A stretch of 64,000 nt of DNA from Gemmatimonadaceae bacterium (lineage in GTDB: Bacteria > Gemmatimonadota > Gemmatimonadetes > Gemmatimonadales > Gemmatimonadaceae). Positions 55,616-64,000 of the stretch are shown in pieces; the stretch's first letter is position 1, and each line of letters opens with the position of its first letter. The notes beneath the pieces are model-generated. The model saw nothing but the letters and a program-made list of their open reading frames with translations. It ran no database searches and was not told the DNA's origin. The translations under genes and the position numbers were made by a program. The stretch covers positions 717,586 to 781,585 of the forward strand of contig JAHBVS010000001.1 in assembly GCA_019637445.1 (NCBI GenBank), read 5' to 3'.

Positions 55616-55642
55616 CGCGCCGCGGTGGCGGCGGTAGCGCGC
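55600..55642. repeat. Tandem 21-base repeat at methyltransferase 3' end
   Basis: The 21 bases at 55600-55620 recur exactly at 55622-55642 with one base between. The first copy contains the last codons and stop of the methyltransferase. It is probably a recent slippage or duplication event. Confidence 0.85.
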
Positions 55643-55703
55643 GGCGCCGTCAAGCGGGTGGCGCTCGTCTCGCGAATCGTGCAGTTGCGGGCCTCGGAGC
55701 GAC

Positions 55704-56195
55704 CTAGAGCCAGCGCCGCACCTCGGTGAGATACCGCTCGTAAAGCTCACCGAACTTCCGCGCGAGATACGCTTCCTCCCGCGCAATCACCCAGCGGTTG
55801 GTCGCCGCTACGGCGGGAATCACCATCAACACCAGGGCGAGGCTGTCCTGCCAGAGCCCCGCGCCCAGCTGCATCAGCGCGAACGCGAGATAGATCGGAT
55901 TGCGCGTCAGCGCGTACGGTCCGGTGGTGACGATGGCGGTGGTCGGCTTCCAAGGACGTACATCTGTCTCGTGCCGCCGCAGCGTGAGCGCGGCCCAGCT
56001 CGCGAGTGCGGCGGCCAACGCCATGAACACGAACCCCAGCGCCCCCCAACGATCTGGCCGCACCGATACGGGCCGAATCACGTGCACGACCACGGCGATC
56101 GCGATCGCCCACAGGAACACGAAGGGCGGCTTGATAGGCAGGTTCGGATGATCGGGCGGCAGCTCGATCAACGACTCCTTCGGGTGCTCGGACAC
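55704..56195 (-). CDS. Isoprenylcysteine carboxyl methyltransferase/PEMT-like membrane protein
   Basis: A 163-residue membrane protein with four to five helices. The signature TTGPYALTRNPIYLAFAL and the ending EEAYLARKFGELYERYLTEVRRWL are those of the ICMT/phospholipid methyltransferase family. Such bacterial proteins methylate small lipids or membrane groups with SAM; the substrate is unknown. It starts about 10 bases after the Fe-S protein stop on the same strand. Confidence 0.85.
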   Translation of the reverse strand: MSEHPKESLIELPPDHPNLPIKPPFVFLWAIAIAVVVHVIRPVSVRPDRWGALGFVFMALAAALASWAALTLRRHETDVRPWKPTTAIVTTGPYALTRNPIYLAFALMQLGAGLWQDSLALVLMVIPAVAATNRWVIAREEAYLARKFGELYERYLTEVRRWL

Positions 56196-56203
56196 GGACC
56201 GAC

Positions 56204-58264
56204 CTACGCCAGCCGCTCCGCCACTACCTCGGCGATGTCGTACACGGGCACCTCGGAACCCTGTGCCTTCACACCGTCGGCCATCATCGTCATGCAGAAG
56301 GGACAGGCGACTGCCACGGCGTCGGCCTTGGTCGCCAAGGCCTCCTCGGCGCGGTCCACGTTGATGCGTTTGCCGACGGTCTCCTCCATGAACATCCGGC
56401 CGCCGCCGGCGCCGCAGCAGAAGCCGCGATCCTTCGTGCGGCCCATCTCGACCAGGTTCACCACCGGCAACGCCTTCCGCAGCGTCTCGCGCGGCGCCTC
56501 GTAGACGTCGTTGTAGCGACCGAGATAGCAGGAGTCGTGGTAAGTGAAGGTGCGCACGGGGCCGTGCAGCTCCTCGCGGATTGGTACGCGGCCCTGGTCC
56601 ATCAGGTGCTCGATGTAGGTCGAGTGGTGGATGACCTCGTACTCACCCCCGAACTGCGGATACTCGTTGCCGAGTTGGTGGAAGCAGTGCGGGCAGGCGG
56701 TGACGACGGTCTTCACGCCGTACTTGCCCAGCGTCTCCACGTTCTCCTTGGCGAGCATCTGGTAGAGGTACTCGTTGCCCATACGGCGCGCGGGGTCGCC
56801 GTTGCACTTCTCTTCCTGCCCGAGGATGGCAAACTTGACGCCCGCCGCCTGCAGAATCTTCGCAAACGCCACCGTGGTCTTCTTGGCGCGGTCATCGAAC
56901 GAGCCCATGCAGCCCACCCAGTACAGCACCTCGGGCCGTTCGCCGCGCTCCGTCATCTCGGCCATCGTCGGGATGTTCATCCCCTCGGCCCACTTGGCGC
57001 GGTCACCGGGATCAAAGGCCCAGGGCGAGCCGCTGGTCTCCATGGACTCGAAGGCCGGCATCATCTCTTCCGGGAATCGCGACTCGGCGAGCACGAGGTT
57101 GCGCCTCAGCTCATTGATGACGCTGAGCTGGTCGATCGAGACCGGGCACTCGTAGACGCAGGCGCGGCAGGAGGTGCAGGCCCAGAGCTCCTCGTCGGTG
57201 ATGTAGCCGCCGAGGAGGAGCTTCTCCGAGAGGTCGGAGGGCGCGTCAGCCGTGAGGGTTGCGACGCCGCCCTCACCGGACGCCATCCACGGCGCCTTGG
57301 CCTCCAGCCGTTCGCGCACGTTGACCATGATCTTGCGCGGCGAGAGCAGCTTGCCCGTGCTTGCCGCCGGGCAGACGGCGGTGCAGCGCCCGCACTCCGT
57401 GCAGGCGAAGCCATCGAGCAGCGACTTCCAGCTCAGGTGCTCGACATCGCTGGCGCCGAACTGTTCGGCGTCCGCACCCTCGAAGTCCATCGCGCGCATC
57501 GTGCCGACCGTGCCCGGACCGCTGGTGTTCGAGAGGAAGGTGTTGGGCAGCGAGACGACGACGTGCAGGTGTTTCGAGTACGGCAGGTAGTTGAGGAAGC
57601 CGAGCACGAGCAGGGCGTGCGACCACCAGAACAGCTCGTGCATCAGGATCGGCGCGGGCATTCCGGGCTGGAAGCCAAAGCGCACGAGGATCTGCGCCAG
57701 CGGATAGCTCACGGGGAACGCACTGGCCAGCGGATCCGGCGCGGAGGCAAAGTGGAAGGCCTCCGAGAGAAACATGGTGACCATCAGCGCGCCGATCCAG
57801 CTGAGGATCAGGAGCGGATCGTTCGGGTGCGTCTCGGGGCCCTCAAGGCGCGGCACGCGATGCGTGAGTCGGCGCCACAGCGCCATCGAGACCATCGCCA
57901 GCACGATGAGCGCGAAGCCCTCCTGGCTGGCCACGTACAGGCGGTAGATCGGCTCCGGCAGGAAGTGCTCGTAGCCGAAGCTCGGGAGCACCCCGGCAAT
58001 CAACATCTCCGTGGTGCTCGCACCCAGCACGAGGAAGCCCCAGAAGATGAGCGCGTGCATGGGGCCGGCGACGCCATCGCGGAAGATCTTCCGCTGGAAG
58101 ATGCCGATGGTCAGCAGGTTGCCGACGCGGGTCGGGATCTCGGTCCAGCGCACGTCGTCGAGCCGGCCGACGCGCAGGTAGCCGACGAGGCGCTGGACGT
58201 TGTAGGCGAAGGACCCCAGCGATAGGACGAGGATCAGGGCGAAGCCGATGTGCTCTGCGGACAC
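56204..58264 (-). CDS. Membrane Fe-S/CCG-domain oxidoreductase, probable ETF:menaquinone electron-transfer protein
   Basis: A large protein with about five to six N-terminal membrane helices carrying several His residues ([29 protein letters not shown]), as in heme-b-type membrane subunits. Two 4Fe-4S motifs ([12 protein letters not shown] and [12 protein letters not shown]) follow, then two CCG-type cysteine domains ([11 protein letters not shown]..., [37 protein letters not shown]). This matches the DUF224-type membrane Fe-S protein that takes electrons from ETF to menaquinone in several bacteria. etfA and etfB lie upstream on the same strand, now separated by an inserted block. Start is GTG 58264 ([12 protein letters not shown]); a GTG at 58300 is also open. 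Neither has a ribosome binding site, and an IS relic ends about 40 bases upstream. Confidence 0.85.
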   Translation of the reverse strand: MSAEHIGFALILVLSLGSFAYNVQRLVGYLRVGRLDDVRWTEIPTRVGNLLTIGIFQRKIFRDGVAGPMHALIFWGFLVLGASTTEMLIAGVLPSFGYEHFLPEPIYRLYVASQEGFALIVLAMVSMALWRRLTHRVPRLEGPETHPNDPLLILSWIGALMVTMFLSEAFHFASAPDPLASAFPVSYPLAQILVRFGFQPGMPAPILMHELFWWSHALLVLGFLNYLPYSKHLHVVVSLPNTFLSNTSGPGTVGTMRAMDFEGADAEQFGASDVEHLSWKSLLDGFACTECGRCTAVCPAASTGKLLSPRKIMVNVRERLEAKAPWMASGEGGVATLTADAPSDLSEKLLLGGYITDEELWACTSCRACVYECPVSIDQLSVINELRRNLVLAESRFPEEMMPAFESMETSGSPWAFDPGDRAKWAEGMNIPTMAEMTERGERPEVLYWVGCMGSFDDRAKKTTVAFAKILQAAGVKFAILGQEEKCNGDPARRMGNEYLYQMLAKENVETLGKYGVKTVVTACPHCFHQLGNEYPQFGGEYEVIHHSTYIEHLMDQGRVPIREELHGPVRTFTYHDSCYLGRYNDVYEAPRETLRKALPVVNLVEMGRTKDRGFCCGAGGGRMFMEETVGKRINVDRAEEALATKADAVAVACPFCMTMMADGVKAQGSEVPVYDIAEVVAERLA

Positions 58265-58301
58265 GGGGATAAGGTATGCCACGGTCACTGGTCCCACCAC
58301 G

Positions 58302-58486
58302 TCAGCGGGAATCGGCGAGGGCGGCCCAGCCGCCGCTGGCGAAGCGCCGCAGCCACTCGTACGCCGTGTTGGTGCTGATGCGGAGCGCAGCGGCGACAGC
58401 CGCCACCGATTCGCCGTCGACGACGACCCGGCGAACGCGCCCGGCTCGCCCGCAGACGGTCAATCGCGCGCTGTGTGGATGTTCAC
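58302..58486 (-). pseudogene. IS481-family transposase fragment, N-terminal part
   Basis: Read on the minus strand from 58486, the fragment gives N-I-H-T-A-R and, after a one-base loss, [39 protein letters not shown], the helix-turn-helix start of an IS481-type transposase. It stops at a TGA at 58302-58304 after ALADSR. The DDE domain is absent. The upstream flank (58487-58571) matches the other relic at 60846-60930. It is a dead end fragment. Confidence 0.8.
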
Positions 58487-58575
58487 TGAGGCCTCTGGCT
58501 GAAGGTTAGGTGGCTCGCACCTCCGGCTTTCTCGGTTATTCCTCGGTGAACAACCTTTTTGGAACCGACATCTAG
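58439..58575 (-). mobile_element. Left IS481-family relic end
   Basis: This block is nearly the same as 60797-60934 over about 137 bases, covering the transposase start and the terminal repeat. The terminal inverted repeat (about 58546-58571 on the plus strand) is followed by CTAG at 58572-58575, the target sequence known for Bordetella IS481. The inner end of the element is lost; its 3' side stops near the start of the Fe-S protein gene. Confidence 0.75.
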
Positions 58576-58658
58576 GCCAGAAATCGTAACGCCCTAGGCC
58601 TATTGACTTCTTCTGCGCCATCCACGACAGTTTCGTGCGAACCTCATCCGGGTCTACC

Positions 58659-59747
58659 ATGTCGTTCTCGCACACCATGCCTGCGATGCTGCTGCTCGCG
58701 GTTGCCACAGCCGCCGCTGGGGCGCAGCCGACGCTGGACCTCTCGCCCTCCTGCTCAACCTGCCGCCTTCGGTTCGAGGAAGTGGTGGCGTTTCAGGCGG
58801 ACTGGGGGTCGGGCGGCCTGCCGACGCGGCCCATGGCGGTGCATCGCTTTGCCCGGTCCCACTGGATCGTCCTCGACGCGGAGGCTGCCACGGTCTACCG
58901 CTTCGACGAGCGAGGTCGCTACGTCGGGCTGATTGCTCGGCGCGGTGCCGGCCCGACCGAGATGCAGTCGCCAACACTGTTGCTCGATTGGGGTGCCGAC
59001 TCCGTCGCGGTGTTCGACTCGGGGAACGCGAAGGCCCTCATCTTTGGACCGTCGGGGCGCCTGGAGCGAGAGGAGCGCGTTGATGTTGTGCCGACGATCC
59101 GTGCCTCTCGGCTGGCGAGCGGCGGTTTCCTCGTGGCCGGGATGATCGGTACCCATGCAGGCTTCGGGATGCCCTTCCACGAGTACTCGCGGCAAGGCGC
59201 ACTCGTGCGATCGTTCGGCTCGCCGGCGGACGCCCGCGTCGTACGGCCGAGCCAGGTGCCTACGTATCGGACGCCGATGCGGATCGCGGCATCCGGAACG
59301 TTTTGGGCTGTCGACGCGAGATCGCCAGTCATTCGACAGTTCGCGCTCGGCAACACGCAGAGGTCCGAGTGGCAGCTCCCCATGAGCGGTTTCGAGAACT
59401 TCACCACCCGACGTCCAGGTGGGGCGCACGGCGCCGAGTTCTTCACCATCGAGGAGCGATCCGACGGACTATTGATGGTGGGCATGATCTTACCAGATCC
59501 GCGCTCACTGGAAGCCGTCGGCGAGGCACGCATCGTCGATGGGCATCGCGTAACTGTCGTCGACGACTGGGGCCGCTACGTGAATACCCGGTTCTTCGTG
59601 CTCGACCCGGCGAATCGGCGATTGATCGCGACCGCCGACGAGGACGCGTACGTGTCTGGATCCCTCGGCGACGGGATGTATTGGGGCATTCGCCCCGGAG
59701 GAGATGGGGGACGGCTCGTTGTCTTGCGGGCAACCTTTTCTCGGTGA
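58659..59747 (+). CDS. Exported 6-bladed beta-propeller protein
   Basis: A protein of about 362 residues with a signal peptide (MSFSHTMPAMLLLAVATAAAGAQ). The strands such as WIVLDAEAATVYRFDERGRYVGLIARRGAGPTEM and SVAVFDSGNAKALIFGPSGRL follow the 6-bladed beta-propeller pattern (DUF5128-like). A CSTC pair lies near the mature N-terminus. It is on the opposite strand to the surrounding etf genes and lies between two IS481 relics, so it may have been acquired. Function unknown; secreted propellers of this type may bind ligands or peptides. Confidence 0.72.
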   Translation: MSFSHTMPAMLLLAVATAAAGAQPTLDLSPSCSTCRLRFEEVVAFQADWGSGGLPTRPMAVHRFARSHWIVLDAEAATVYRFDERGRYVGLIARRGAGPTEMQSPTLLLDWGADSVAVFDSGNAKALIFGPSGRLEREERVDVVPTIRASRLASGGFLVAGMIGTHAGFGMPFHEYSRQGALVRSFGSPADARVVRPSQVPTYRTPMRIAASGTFWAVDARSPVIRQFALGNTQRSEWQLPMSGFENFTTRRPGGAHGAEFFTIEERSDGLLMVGMILPDPRSLEAVGEARIVDGHRVTVVDDWGRYVNTRFFVLDPANRRLIATADEDAYVSGSLGDGMYWGIRPGGDGGRLVVLRATFSR

Positions 59748-59759
59748 GCACACCGGGAG

Positions 59760-60233
59760 ATCAGCAGCCGAGTCTTTAGGTACTTAGCAGGAGGCGTTCT
59801 GTGTGGAGTCGTCGCGGTCATGTTATCCGCGTTCTCGACACCACAGCAGCTCGATTCGGCGAACGGCGACGTCTCGCCCATCTCGATTCGCGACTGCTTG
59901 GCGACGTGCAGTTCACTGCCGTGCGGCACGACGGTCGAGCACCAGAACGTGACTGGGGGGCCGGGAGGGTTCGGGCTCGGGCGACACAGCTGTTACGAGG
60001 TGGAGCTCGGATGCGACTATCACGCATGTGCGGTGACGGGCGCGCCACCGAAGGCGGATCTTGAAGGACTCATCGAACGGTCAAACCTTGACGAGCTGCT
60101 GCGCGTCGTTCCGCGCCAGAACGTGGCGTATGTGCCAGAGCGCGGTGTCGTGCAGCTGATGGCCGACTGCGGTTCAGTCATCGCACAGCTACCAGCCACC
60201 CCAGCGGCGATGGCGCTGCTGAGCACGGAGTAG
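59760..60233 (+). CDS. Small cysteine-rich exported protein (start damaged?)
   Basis: The open part encoding MLSAFSTPQQ starts at ATG 59820 (137 residues). The frame extends up to the propeller stop, and the upstream residues RYLAGGVLCGVVAVMLSAFS look like a signal peptide without a start codon; an ATC at 59760 sits where a start would be expected. The mature part has clustered cysteines (CLATCSSLPCG, HSCYEVELGCDYHACAV, LMADCGSV). I recognise no family. It follows the beta-propeller gene by 12 bases in the same direction and may be functionally linked. Confidence 0.55.
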   Translation: MSSRVFRYLAGGVLCGVVAVMLSAFSTPQQLDSANGDVSPISIRDCLATCSSLPCGTTVEHQNVTGGPGGFGLGRHSCYEVELGCDYHACAVTGAPPKADLEGLIERSNLDELLRVVPRQNVAYVPERGVVQLMADCGSVIAQLPATPAAMALLSTE

Positions 60234-60273
60234 TTACGCAGCAACAATAGGAGTTCGAGCGAGCCCCGCCCCG

Positions 60274-60302
60274 GGGGCCACGGCTACCCGCGCCGTGGCC
60301 CC
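60274..60302 (+). terminator. Hairpin after the cysteine-rich gene
   Basis: A perfect 11-bp stem (60274-60284 with 60292-60302) closes a seven-base loop. No T stretch follows, but it sits about 40 bases after the stop of the gene pair and 88 bases before the second IS relic. Confidence 0.6.
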
Positions 60303-60393
60303 GCTGGGCGTTCGCGATCAGACACGACCTCACTCAGGAGTGTGACACCGTGGCATCCGACGTTCGCGTGACCTGCATCCAGCGTGACACTAG

Positions 60394-60930
60394 CAGTCGG
60401 TTCTAAGGACGTTGTTCACGCTGCATTGGGAAGTGCAGCAGCGGCGGGACGCGACCGAGCGACCGATGGGGCCGTTCGACGTTGTAGCAGTCTAGGCAGT
60501 CGGGCAGTGCCGCGTCGCGGTGCGCGGAGGTCCGGTACGGCTTCTAGTGGGCCCAGCGGCGGAGCGCGGCCTGCATGAAGCGCTCCGCCTTGCCGTTCGT
60601 CTCTTGTCGATAGGGCCGAGTGCGGAAGTGCCGGCAGCAGCTCCGCGTACGCGAGGCGCATGGCGTCGTCGACCGCGACGTGGAGGTGGTCCTGCCCGAG
60701 GCCGCCGCGGCGCGCGACCTTCGAGCGGTTGCCGTGCGCGCGGTGTCCGGCGGCCGCAAAGCGGTCGAGCGCCTTGGTGCCGACGTGCTCCAGTTCGCCC
60801 GGCTCGCCCGCAGACGGTCAATCGCGCGTTATTGTGGATGTTCACTGAGACCTCTGGCCGAAGGTTGGGTGGCTCGCACCTCCAGCTTTCTCGGATATGC
60901 CTCGGTGAACAACCTCTTTGGAACCGACAC
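60394..60930 (-). mobile_element. Second IS481-family relic with paired terminal repeats
   Basis: Terminal inverted repeats of about 24 bases (60396-60419 and 60905-60928, 21 of 24 matching) bracket about 537 bases. Flanking four-base sequences are CTAG (60390-60393) and CTAC (60931-60934), consistent with a slightly changed CTAG target duplication at the etfA stop. Inside is a shrunken transposase (60416-60845). It has the layout of a non-autonomous derivative. Confidence 0.8.
60416..60845 (-). pseudogene. IS481-family transposase, internally deleted and frameshifted
   Basis: Read on the minus strand from GTG 60845, it begins [16 protein letters not shown] and jumps to ELEHVGTKALDRFAAAGHRA...DHLHVAVDDAMRLAYAELLP, then, after loss of the middle of the catalytic domain, HFRTRPYRQETNGKAERFMQAAL, and finally YNVERPHRSLGRVPP. 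The usual HxD motif reads HVGTK, with the first catalytic Asp changed, and the region with the second Asp (TDNG) is missing. Frames differ between pieces. It cannot encode an active transposase. Confidence 0.85.
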
Positions 60931-61908
60931 CTACGCCTTCGCCTTCTTCACCGCCTCCGTCAGTACGGGCAACACCGCCAGCACGTCACCCACGATGCCG
61001 TAGTCGGCAATCTTGAAGATGGGCGCGTCCTTGTCCTTGTTGATCGCCACGATGGTCTTGGACGTGCGCATGCCGGCGAGGTGCTGGATGGCGCCGGAGA
61101 TGCCGCAGGCCACGTAGAGGTCCGGCGACACAAGGCGGCCCGTCTGCCCGATCTGATCGGCGTGCGGGCGCCAGCCGTCGTCGGTGACGGCGCGCGTGGC
61201 GCCAACGGCCGCATTGCCGAAGGCTGCGGCGAGATCCTCGACGAGCTTGAAGTTCGCGGCTTCCTTGAGCCCGCGACCACCGGAGATGATCACCGGCGCC
61301 TCGCCGAGGTCGAGCTTGGCGGCGTTGCCAACCGCAGTCTCCGTGACCTTCACGCGGCTGGTGGAGGGATCGCCGCTCGGCGCGAGGGTCTCCACCGTGC
61401 CGGCCTTGGCGTTCTCCTTGGGCAGGATGGCACCGGGGCGCACGCTCACCACTGCGGGTGACGCCGTCAGCGTGACTGTCTGCAGCACCTTGCCCGTGTA
61501 GCCGGGATGCGTCGCGGTGATGGCATCAGCCTTCACCTCGAACGCAGTGACGTCCGACGCCATCGGCACACCGAGCTTGGCAGCCACGCGCGGCGCGAGG
61601 TCCTTGCCCGTGGCGCTCGCCGCGCAGACGAAGCCTGCGTAGCCGCCCTTCACCTTCTCGGCGATGGTGGCCGCAACCGCCTCGGGATTGTTGTGCGTGA
61701 AGCCCGCGTGCTCGACGACGAGCACGACATCGGCCCCGTGCTTGCCCAGCGCCTCGGCGTGCTTGCCGATGCCTGGCGCACCGAAAAGAATCGCGTGCAC
61801 CTGTCCGCCCTTGGCGTCGGCGATCGTGCGGGCGGCGGTAACGGCTTCGAGCCCAGCGCGGCGGAGGTCACCACTGCGCGACTCGGCAAATGCAAGAATG
61901 TTCGACAT
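60931..61908 (-). CDS. etfA: Electron transfer flavoprotein alpha subunit
   Basis: A 325-residue ETF alpha subunit. The N-terminal domain opens with [15 protein letters not shown]. The FAD-binding C-terminal domain carries [48 protein letters not shown] and [10 protein letters not shown]. It binds FAD and shuttles electrons from acyl-CoA and other dehydrogenases. Its ATG shares one base with the etfB stop (TAATG). Its own stop codon overlaps the CTA(C/G) at the edge of the IS relic. Confidence 0.95.
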   Translation of the reverse strand: MSNILAFAESRSGDLRRAGLEAVTAARTIADAKGGQVHAILFGAPGIGKHAEALGKHGADVVLVVEHAGFTHNNPEAVAATIAEKVKGGYAGFVCAASATGKDLAPRVAAKLGVPMASDVTAFEVKADAITATHPGYTGKVLQTVTLTASPAVVSVRPGAILPKENAKAGTVETLAPSGDPSTSRVKVTETAVGNAAKLDLGEAPVIISGGRGLKEAANFKLVEDLAAAFGNAAVGATRAVTDDGWRPHADQIGQTGRLVSPDLYVACGISGAIQHLAGMRTSKTIVAINKDKDAPIFKIADYGIVGDVLAVLPVLTEAVKKAKA

Positions 61909-62660
61909 TAGAGAACCTTGGCCTCTTCCTTGAGGAGGCGCACGAGCTCCGGCACGGCGTCCGGACCCTCACCGATGATCTTGCCGGCCGAGCGCTCCGG
62001 CGGCAGCGCCATCGCATCGAGCGAGAGCCGCTCGGCGGGCAGTTGCGCGGGCTTGGTCTCCAGCGGCTTCTTCTTCGCAGCCATGATACCCTTGAGCGAG
62101 GGGTAGCGCGGCCGCGCAATGCCCTCGTCGATGGTGACCACCGCGGGCAGGGCGCACTCGACGAGCTCGTAGGCACCCTCAAGCTCGCGTCGCATCTTCG
62201 CCGTCGTGCCATCGAACTCCAGCTTGGAGATCGCGGTGACGCAGGGCAGCCCGAGCAGTTCGGCGGTGATGGCACCGACCGCGCCGTGTGCGGTGTCGAT
62301 GCTCATGCGCCCGAACATGATCAGGTCGTAGCCGCCATCCTTGAGCTCGGCGGCCAGCGCGCTGGCAATCGCGAACGAATCGGCCGGCACGTGGTCGGCC
62401 TTGAGCTGCACGGCGCGGTCGGCACCCATCGACATCGCCTTACGCAGGGTCTCCTGCACGACGTCGGGGCCGAGGGAGATCACGACGACCTCTCCGGCGT
62501 TGTCCTTCTCCTTGATCTGCAGGGCGGCCTCGACGGCGTAGCCATCGAAGTCGGAGACATCGAATTTGAGCCCCGATTCGTCCACGGCCTTGCCGGACGG
62601 GGCAATCTTGAAGCGGACGTCCATGTCGGGGACGCGCTTTGTGAGCACGGCGATTTTCAC
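61908..62660 (-). CDS. etfB: Electron transfer flavoprotein beta subunit
   Basis: A 250-residue ETF beta subunit starting MKIAVLTKRVPDMDVRF, with the conserved SLGPDVVQETLRKAMSMGADRAVQL, IMFGRMSIDTAHGAVGAITAELLGLPCVT and the AMP/recognition segment PRYPSLKGIMAAKKKP. With etfA it forms the soluble electron carrier that likely hands electrons to the membrane Fe-S protein downstream. Confidence 0.95.
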   Translation of the reverse strand: MKIAVLTKRVPDMDVRFKIAPSGKAVDESGLKFDVSDFDGYAVEAALQIKEKDNAGEVVVISLGPDVVQETLRKAMSMGADRAVQLKADHVPADSFAIASALAAELKDGGYDLIMFGRMSIDTAHGAVGAITAELLGLPCVTAISKLEFDGTTAKMRRELEGAYELVECALPAVVTIDEGIARPRYPSLKGIMAAKKKPLETKPAQLPAERLSLDAMALPPERSAGKIIGEGPDAVPELVRLLKEEAKVL

Positions 62661-62717
62661 GGCGGTCTTCGGGGTTGAGTACCCCGGGGAATTTAGCCGC
62701 GGTCACAGAGCGACGAA

Positions 62718-62773
62718 AGACGAAGGACGGAGGGGGCGAGGCCGTACGGCCTCGCCTCTTTCGTCCTCCGTCT
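62718..62773. repeat. Long hairpin at desaturase stop (family shared with 32008-32097)
   Basis: A stem of about 28 bp with one mismatch and three G-T pairs, centred on a perfect 20-base palindrome at 62736-62755. Outer parts use GACGAAGG and CCTCCGTC words as at 32008-32097. It begins at the sterol-desaturase stop and may end its transcript, or be a small interspersed repeat. Confidence 0.75.
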
Positions 62774-64000
62774 ACATGATCGGCGCCAGTTCGGTCTGCG
62801 TCAGGGCGCTCCGATAGCGGATCAGCACCCCCAGCGAGAGGGCGCTGAACGCCAGCCCGGCGACTGCCAACGCGGCCGGTCCTAGACCCGTCCACAACAG
62901 CGCCGCAAAGGCGGTCATCGCCGTGATTTGGCGCGCCGTCTCGAGGGCTGCGGCCCACTTGGCGCTCTCGAAGACACCGCCGACACCGGCGAGGGCAATC
63001 GCGATGAAGAACGCTGCCGCGGCCGCCTGCGCCATCGGAATCGTGTCGACGCGCTGCAGGAGCACGAAGGCCGCCACCAGTGCGGCGGCGAACTGCGCGA
63101 ACGCGTACCACGCCAGCGGCGCCGGCACCGGCGGGTCAAAGGTCTCGAAAGTCTCGCGACTCACTTCCTTCGGCCGCTCGATCTCCCCAAGCTCAGCCGG
63201 CCGCCAACCCGGCCGCCCAAACACGATCCGCCACTTGTCACGCCAGCGCCTGGCCGCCCACGCGTCGCGCGCGATCTGCACGAACACGTGCACGTTTGCC
63301 CACAGCGGATTCCAGCTGCGCAGCGGCTTGGTGATCCCATAGACCGGCTCCTCCTCCTCGACCTGGAAGCTGCCGAACCAACGGTCGAAGACGATGAACA
63401 CGCCCGCGTAGTTCTTGTCCTGGTACTTGGGGTTCACGCCGTGATGCACGCGATGGTGCGAGGGGGTGTTGAGAATCAGCTCGCCGAGCGGCGACAGGCG
63501 CCCGACGGCTCGCGTGTGGATCCAGAACTGGTAGACGAGATTGAGCGCGTTACAGGCCACGAACATGCGCCACGGCACGCCGATGAAGGCCAGCGGCATG
63601 TAGAACACCCACGACATCAGCCCGTGCAGCGCACTCTGCCGCAGCGCCACCGGCAGGTTGTACTCCTCGCTGCTGTGGTGCACCACGTGGCCGGCCCACA
63701 GCACGTTGATCTCGTGCGCGTAGCGATGGCTCCAGTAATAGCAGAAATCCACGAGTACGAAAACCGCGGCCCAGCTCAGCAGCGCCGCGCCATCGACGGC
63801 GAGCCACGGGAACGCGTCCAGCGCAGCGAACGGCGCACGCTCCGGCCAGGCCGGCACCACGCGTGAGAGATGCTGCAGCGTCCAGCGCTCCCCCACCCAG
63901 ATGAAGATCCCGATGCTGAAGAGCTTGGTGAAGATGCCCGAGAGCTGGCTCAGGATCCCACAGCTCAGATCGCTCAGCGAGTCGTTCAATCGCAGCACTC
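62772..64000 (-). CDS. Sterol desaturase/fatty acid hydroxylase family protein, N-terminus cut by window edge
   Basis: At least 408 residues of a membrane di-iron oxygenase. The His clusters HRYAHE, HVVHHSSEEYNLP and HRVHHG are all present. They bind the di-iron site for hydroxylation or desaturation of lipids or sterol-like molecules. The C-terminal 150 residues add four more membrane helices. The visible frame runs to the right edge. The segment LRLNDSLSDLSCGILSQL at the edge normally follows an N-terminal membrane helix, so the start probably lies outside. Confidence 0.87.
   Translation of the reverse strand, partial: VLRLNDSLSDLSCGILSQLSGIFTKLFSIGIFIWVGERWTLQHLSRVVPAWPERAPFAALDAFPWLAVDGAALLSWAAVFVLVDFCYYWSHRYAHEINVLWAGHVVHHSSEEYNLPVALRQSALHGLMSWVFYMPLAFIGVPWRMFVACNALNLVYQFWIHTRAVGRLSPLGELILNTPSHHRVHHGVNPKYQDKNYAGVFIVFDRWFGSFQVEEEEPVYGITKPLRSWNPLWANVHVFVQIARDAWAARRWRDKWRIVFGRPGWRPAELGEIERPKEVSRETFETFDPPVPAPLAWYAFAQFAAALVAAFVLLQRVDTIPMAQAAAAAFFIAIALAGVGGVFESAKWAAALETARQITAMTAFAALLWTGLGPAALAVAGLAFSALSLGVLIRYRSALTQTELAPIM

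Noticed and set aside
56537-58225. Long plus-strand open frame opposite the Fe-S membrane protein
   Set aside because: Antisense shadow of a motif-rich gene; Arg/Ala/Gly-biased with no recognisable domain.

Overview
The window is GC-rich, gene-dense bacterial chromosome with short intergenic gaps and many 1-17 nt start/stop overlaps. Outer-membrane barrels, a TonB-dependent receptor and a BamA-like protein point to a two-membrane cell. Menaquinone-type methyltransferase and UbiD/UbiA/UbiX genes, LVIVD and DUF305 lipoproteins, and a 6-bladed beta-propeller suggest the Gemmatimonadota. That placement is inferred from gene content; there is no rRNA or other marker here to prove it. I saw no tRNA, rRNA, CRISPR array, prophage or replication origin.

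Layout. 1-4.7 kb: end of an amidohydrolase, a YbjQ-family protein, then a minus-strand block (porin, chemoreceptor, small exported protein) in which the porin looks frameshifted and the chemoreceptor carries an in-frame TAA. 5-16.8 kb: DUF305 and LVIVD lipoproteins, a DUF885 protein, a ZIP metal transporter, a diaminopropionate ammonia-lyase-like enzyme, a BamA-like barrel, an ABC1 kinase, a PilZ protein and a D-threonine aldolase-like enzyme. 16.9-27 kb: trans-sulfuration enzyme, M48 protease, purD, an Fpg/UvrC-like DNA-repair pair, a TonB receptor with an AraC-type regulator, and a stand-alone receiver domain. 27-31.4 kb: an overlapping operon for the tail of menaquinone synthesis (menG-ubiD-ubiA-ubiX) plus a phosphodiesterase. 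31.4-33.8 kb: an ECF-type sigma factor, a zinc-finger anti-sigma-like protein and a bactofilin-like membrane protein, divergent from menG across an inverted repeat.

33.8-47.4 kb: GNAT and nitrilase pair, Mrp ATPase, a four-gene minor-pilin operon, DHH phosphoesterase, amino-acid permease, guaB, an M15 peptidase with an EF-hand/dockerin-like insert, and an SH3-repeat protein. 47.5-55.6 kb: a long overlapping run, gpmI - outer-membrane protein - PTPS/QueD - fdhD - mobA - mobB - dacB - moeA - methyltransferase, mainly molybdenum cofactor maturation. 55.7-64 kb: a membrane methyltransferase, a large membrane Fe-S protein of the type that passes electrons from ETF to menaquinone, and etfA/etfB. 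The last two units are separated by 2.6 kb holding two IS481-family relics that bracket a beta-propeller gene and a cysteine-rich small protein. The window ends inside a sterol-desaturase-family gene.

Functional links: the menaquinone operon and the ETF/Fe-S module fit one respiratory scheme in which electrons from flavin dehydrogenases reach menaquinone. The most notable irregularities are the two adjacent broken genes (porin and chemoreceptor), the IS481-bracketed insertion beside the electron-transfer genes, two intergenic hairpins built from the same words, and the M15 peptidase with a calcium-loop insert. None proves a new system, but each can be tested.
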